This document shows, piece by piece, positions 51,533-54,918 of a stretch of 54,918 nucleotides of DNA. Under the pieces are notes generated by a model. That model worked only from the letters and a program-made list of their open reading frames with translations, was not told the DNA's origin and searched no databases. Numbering within the stretch: the stretch's first letter is position 1; each line of letters opens with the position of its first letter. The position numbers were made by a program, and so were the translations under genes. The stretch is from Pseudofrankia coriaricola (GTDB lineage: Bacteria > Actinomycetota > Actinomycetes > Frankiales > Frankiaceae), in NCBI RefSeq assembly GCF_001854805.1, contig NZ_MBLO01000279.1, forward strand, positions 31,527 through 86,444, in the 5' to 3' direction.

Positions 51533-51571
51533 ACTCCCCGGTGGGCCAGTGGGCCGCGTGTTCCCCGCGCG

Positions 51572-52702
51572 TCAGTGGGCGGCGTGCCGGCCCCCGGCGC
51601 GGCGCCGGGACGCGGCGGCCTCGCGGATCATCGCGACGATCGTCTGGGCCGCCTGGGGGTGGCCCATGCCGGCGCAGGCGGCGCCCATCTTCGCCAGCCG
51701 CTCCGGCATAGTGAGCACCGGCAGCACCTCACGCGCGATCCAGTCGGCGGACAGCTCCGCGTCGTCGACGAGCAGCCCGCCGCCGGCCTCGACCGTCGGC
51801 AGCGCGTTGCGCCGCTGTTCCCCGTTGCCGTGCGGCAGCGGGACGTAGACGGCCGGCAGGCCCACGGCGGCGAGCTCGGCGCAGGTCATCGCCCCGGAGC
51901 GGCAGAGCACCAGATCCACGGCGGCATAGGCCGACGGGATGTGGTCGAGGTAGGGCACCAACACGTACGGCGCGGGCAGGCCGGACGGCAGCGCCGCCGC
52001 CACCTCGTCGAAGTTCTTCGGACCGGTGGCGTGCAGCACCTGCACCCCGGACTGGGTGAGCGCCCGGGCCGCCCCCGCCATCGCCTGGTTGAGCGAGCGA
52101 GCGCCCTGAGAGCCGCCGAACACGAGCAGCGTGGGGCGGTGCGGGTCGAGGCGGTAGCGGGCCCTGGCGGCGCGCATGGCGGCCGGCGACCGGTCGAGGG
52201 TGAGGATCTCCTCGCGCAGCGGGATGCCGGTGAGCCTCCCGTGGCGCAGCGGTGTCCCCGGATAGGAGACGGCGACGTGCGAGGTGAGCCGGGCGCCGAG
52301 CCGGTTGGCCACCCCGGGCAGCGGGTTGGCCTCGTGGACGACGATCGGCACCCCACGGCGGCGGGCGGCCAGATAGGCGGGCACGGAGACATAGCCTCCG
52401 AAACCGATGACGACGTCCGCGCGGGTCTCGGTGATCACCGCGCCGGCCCGGGAGATGGCGCCCGCGAGCCGGCCGGGGACGGTGAGCACCTGCCTGGATG
52501 GACGCCGGGGAAGCGGCACCTTCGGAACGGTCGCCAGCTCGTAGCCGCGCGCGGGCACGACGCGCGCCTCCATGCCCGTCTCGGTCCCGAGCAGGGTCAG
52601 CCGGATCCGCGGGTCAGCCGCGCGCAGCGCGTCCGCGACCGCGAGCGCGGGTTCGACATGGCCGGCCGTACCGCCGCCGGCGAGCAGCACACTCTTCAGC
52701 AT
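51572..52702 (-). CDS. murG: MurG glycosyltransferase (lipid II synthesis)
   Basis: A 376-residue enzyme adding GlcNAc to lipid I at the inner membrane face. The N-terminal G-loop is [20 protein letters not shown], the second G-loop [20 protein letters not shown], and the acceptor/donor region [29 protein letters not shown] and [21 protein letters not shown] short basic tail follows. Start ATG at 52702. It is 52 bp after ftsW on the same strand, in line with the usual ftsW-murG order. Confidence 0.96.
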   Translation of the reverse strand: MLKSVLLAGGGTAGHVEPALAVADALRAADPRIRLTLLGTETGMEARVVPARGYELATVPKVPLPRRPSRQVLTVPGRLAGAISRAGAVITETRADVVIGFGGYVSVPAYLAARRRGVPIVVHEANPLPGVANRLGARLTSHVAVSYPGTPLRHGRLTGIPLREEILTLDRSPAAMRAARARYRLDPHRPTLLVFGGSQGARSLNQAMAGAARALTQSGVQVLHATGPKNFDEVAAALPSGLPAPYVLVPYLDHIPSAYAAVDLVLCRSGAMTCAELAAVGLPAVYVPLPHGNGEQRRNALPTVEAGGGLLVDDAELSADWIAREVLPVLTMPERLAKMGAACAGMGHPQAAQTIVAMIREAAASRRRAGGRHAAH

Positions 52703-52754
52703 CGGCTCTCACGATGGCACACCGACCGCGGCGGGCGCGGGCCGGCTCGCGGGC

Positions 52755-54800
52755 TCAGCCGGCGGCGGGTGGCCCGTTGGGATCCGGGCGCGGGGGGCGC
52801 CGGTAGGGCCCCGGCTCGGCGGGCGGCCGGGACGTGGGTTCCCCCGCGGAAGGGGCGCCGCCGGTGCTGTCCTCGCCCGACCGCACGCGCGGCGGGCGGC
52901 GCGCGGTGGGGTTGGCCGCGCGGGCGGGGCCGGATCCGGGGCGCGGGCGCCCCGACACCCGGGCCGGGCGAGCCGGCCGGGCGTCTCTCACACCGTCGCC
53001 GCCGGCGTCGGCGCGAGCGCGAGCGGGCGCGGACGGGTCTCGTTCCCTGGCACGCCGGCCATCCTGGCCCGCGCCGCGCCCGCGGCCCTCGTCGCCGTCG
53101 CGGGCATTCCCGCCACGGCCGCCCGTGCTTCGGGCATCCGCACGGCGAACGTCTCCACGGCGGCCGCCCTTGCGGTCGGCGCCCCGGGCGGGAGTGTCCA
53201 CCTGGCCGGCGCGGCCGGGACGACGGGCGACGCGCTTACCGGCGGGCGCCTCGCGGTCCCCGGGGCGCGGGCGGCCGGAGCCGCGGCGGCCCTGGCGGGC
53301 GCTGCGTGCCTCCCGGCGCTCGCGGGCGCGCTCGGCCAGCAGCCGGGCCGCCGCCGGCTCCGAGCGGGCGAACGCCAGCAGCATGCCGATCGAGAGCATG
53401 GTCGGCACGAGGGACGAGCCGCCGAACGACACCAGCGGCAGCGGGATGCCGGTGATCGGCAGCAGCCCGACGACCGCGCCCATGTTCACGACCGCCTGGG
53501 TGAGGATCCAACCCGTCGACCCGGCGGCGGCGAGGCGCACGAAGTGGTTGTCGCTGCGGTGCGCCACCCGCAGCCCCGCGTAGCCAAAGACGCCGAACAG
53601 GAGCACCACGAGCAGGCAGCCGAGCAGGCCCAGCTCCTCGCCGATGATCGCGAGGATGAAGTCGGTGTACGAGGCGGGCAGCAGGTCGGGCCACTTCTCC
53701 CGGGACGCCCCCAGGCCCTCGCCCCACCAGCCGCCCGACGACAGGGCGTAGATCCCGTGGACGGCCTGCCAGCCGCTGTCCTGGGCCTTGTCGAACGGGT
53801 CTCGGTAGGACAGCAGCCGTTCCAGCCGGTACGGCTCGATCACGGCGAGGATGGTGCCGACGACCGCGATCACGCCGAGCAGGCCGCCGTAGACCCGGCC
53901 GGGCGTGCCTACCACCCACAGGACGACGAACAGCACCGAGAACACCACGATTGTCGTGCCCATGTCGGGCTGCAGCATGATCAGGCCGCCGACCAGCGCC
54001 GTCATCGGCACGATCGGGATGATCAGGTGCTTCCAGTCGCCGAGCAGCCGGCGCTTCCTGGTCAGCAGGTCGGCCGACCAGAGCACCAGCGCGAGCTTGG
54101 CCAGTTCGCTCGGCTGCAGGGTGAGCGAACCGACGCCGAGCCAGCGCTGGGCGCCGTTGGACGACACCCCCAGCGGCGAGAGCACCGCTAGGAGAAGCAG
54201 CAGGGTGAGTGCCATCAACGGGTAGGAGACCCGGCGGAAGACGCGCGCCGGCATGCGGCTCGCGGCGAGCAGCACCGGCAGGCCGATGCCCATCCAGGTG
54301 GCCTGCCGGACGAAGATCGTATAGGACGAGCCGAAGGCCTCGTACGAGCGCACGTTCGACGCCGAGAGCACCATGACCAGGCCGAGCAGCAGCAACAGCC
54401 CGGCCGACGAGCCGAGCAGGTAGTAGGAGGCCAACGGCCGCTCCAGCAGCGGCAGCTTCGCCAGCGCCGAGCTCTGGGCGTCGAGGTCCGGCACCGGGCG
54501 CAGCAGGGCCCGCCGTTGTCCGGGCCGGAGCGTGCCGGCCCTGGCCGCGCCGCTCCTGGCCGCTCCGGCCCGGCCGGCCGGGTTGCCGGCCGGTGGGCGC
54601 CGCCGCGGCACCCGACCGGTCTCCTCGCCGGCCGGGCGCGGCGGGGCTGGTGTCTCACGGACCCGGGGACCCGATCCGGATGGAGCCCCGGGACGGCGCA
54701 CGGCCGGCGCCATCGCGTCGCGCAGGTTGGTCGCCCGCCCCCCCGACGCGGCCGGCGGGCCGGCCGCCCCGGGCGGCTTGTCCCGCGTACCGGCGCGCAC
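52755..54800 (-). CDS. ftsW: FtsW lipid II polymerase with very long basic C-terminal tail
   Basis: The frame remains open to the right window edge, so the true start may lie further upstream; 54800 is the first GTG inside. About 115 hydrophilic residues precede a ten-helix SEDS core: ASYYLLGSSAGLLLLLGLVM, SSNGAQRWLGVGSLTLQPSE, LAKLALVLWSADLL, PITGIPLPLVSFGGSSLVPT. The core polymerises glycan at the septum with a partner PBP. After the last helix comes a tail of about 210 residues, extremely rich in Arg, Gly, Ala and Pro and low in hydrophobic residues. It precedes murG by 52 bp. Confidence 0.92.
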   Translation of the reverse strand: MRAGTRDKPPGAAGPPAASGGRATNLRDAMAPAVRRPGAPSGSGPRVRETPAPPRPAGEETGRVPRRRPPAGNPAGRAGAARSGAARAGTLRPGQRRALLRPVPDLDAQSSALAKLPLLERPLASYYLLGSSAGLLLLLGLVMVLSASNVRSYEAFGSSYTIFVRQATWMGIGLPVLLAASRMPARVFRRVSYPLMALTLLLLLAVLSPLGVSSNGAQRWLGVGSLTLQPSELAKLALVLWSADLLTRKRRLLGDWKHLIIPIVPMTALVGGLIMLQPDMGTTIVVFSVLFVVLWVVGTPGRVYGGLLGVIAVVGTILAVIEPYRLERLLSYRDPFDKAQDSGWQAVHGIYALSSGGWWGEGLGASREKWPDLLPASYTDFILAIIGEELGLLGCLLVVLLFGVFGYAGLRVAHRSDNHFVRLAAAGSTGWILTQAVVNMGAVVGLLPITGIPLPLVSFGGSSLVPTMLSIGMLLAFARSEPAAARLLAERARERREARSARQGRRGSGRPRPGDREAPAGKRVARRPGRAGQVDTPARGADRKGGRRGDVRRADARSTGGRGGNARDGDEGRGRGAGQDGRRARERDPSAPARARADAGGDGVRDARPARPARVSGRPRPGSGPARAANPTARRPPRVRSGEDSTGGAPSAGEPTSRPPAEPGPYRRPPRPDPNGPPAAG

Positions 54801-54918
54801 GTCCCGGGACTGCCCCTGCCCGTCACGCCGCGCCGGGCGCGCCTGGCCGCCGGCGGGGCCCTCGTCGCCGGCGGAGGCGCGGGGACGCGTGGACGACCCG
54901 GCCCGCGGCCCGGCGGCG

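Overview
The window is very GC-rich DNA from an actinobacterium. Codon use, frequent GTG starts, ATGA/GTGA stop-start overlaps, a SepF/YggT/DivIVA/FtsZ cell-division block and a T-box upstream of ileS all fit. The gene set suggests a Frankia-like (Frankiales) chromosome, but that assignment is inference; no rRNA or tRNA gene was found.

Region 1 (1-10.1 kb) is accessory. It holds a B-lectin protein, a TetR-controlled MFS exporter with an SDR protein that lacks the SDR catalytic tyrosine, a CGNR regulator with a cupin, and a quinone oxidoreductase with an HxlR regulator. Between these lies a graveyard: an acyl-CoA dehydrogenase-family remnant, an IS1634-type element with several disabling lesions, a scrap of a luciferase-like monooxygenase, a truncated small ORF and a deleted 13E12/HNH gene.

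Region 2 (10.2-22.9 kb) is the most interesting part. Two operons diverge from a 1-kb gene-free centre. The left arm has a WS/DGAT-like acyltransferase, an MFS exporter and two unknown small genes. The right arm is one tightly coupled operon: a second WS/DGAT-like acyltransferase, a prephenate dehydrogenase that stops where an ACT domain would start, 2-oxoacid dehydrogenase E1-alpha, E1-beta and E2, and an HpaB-type FADH2-dependent hydroxylase. I infer a dedicated pathway: prephenate to 4-hydroxyphenylpyruvate, to an arylacetyl-CoA, ring hydroxylation, acyl transfer and export.

Region 3 (23-44.7 kb) holds an RHH/Doc toxin-antitoxin pair, a LemA/DUF2207 pair closed by strong hairpins, an SMR exporter, three AIM24-family genes (one fused to TerD), an ABC exporter operon whose last gene carries a 60-bp hairpin repeat array, a DUF6308-like gene, a PhzF-like protein, ileS with a T-box leader, a CFA-type methyltransferase, and a coupled lspA-rluD-membrane protein operon.

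Region 4 (44.8 kb to the end) is the division and cell-wall cluster: divIVA, yggT, sepF, yggS, ftsZ, murC, murG, ftsW. murC lies on the opposite strand to its neighbours, and neither ftsQ nor pgeF/yfiH is at its usual place.
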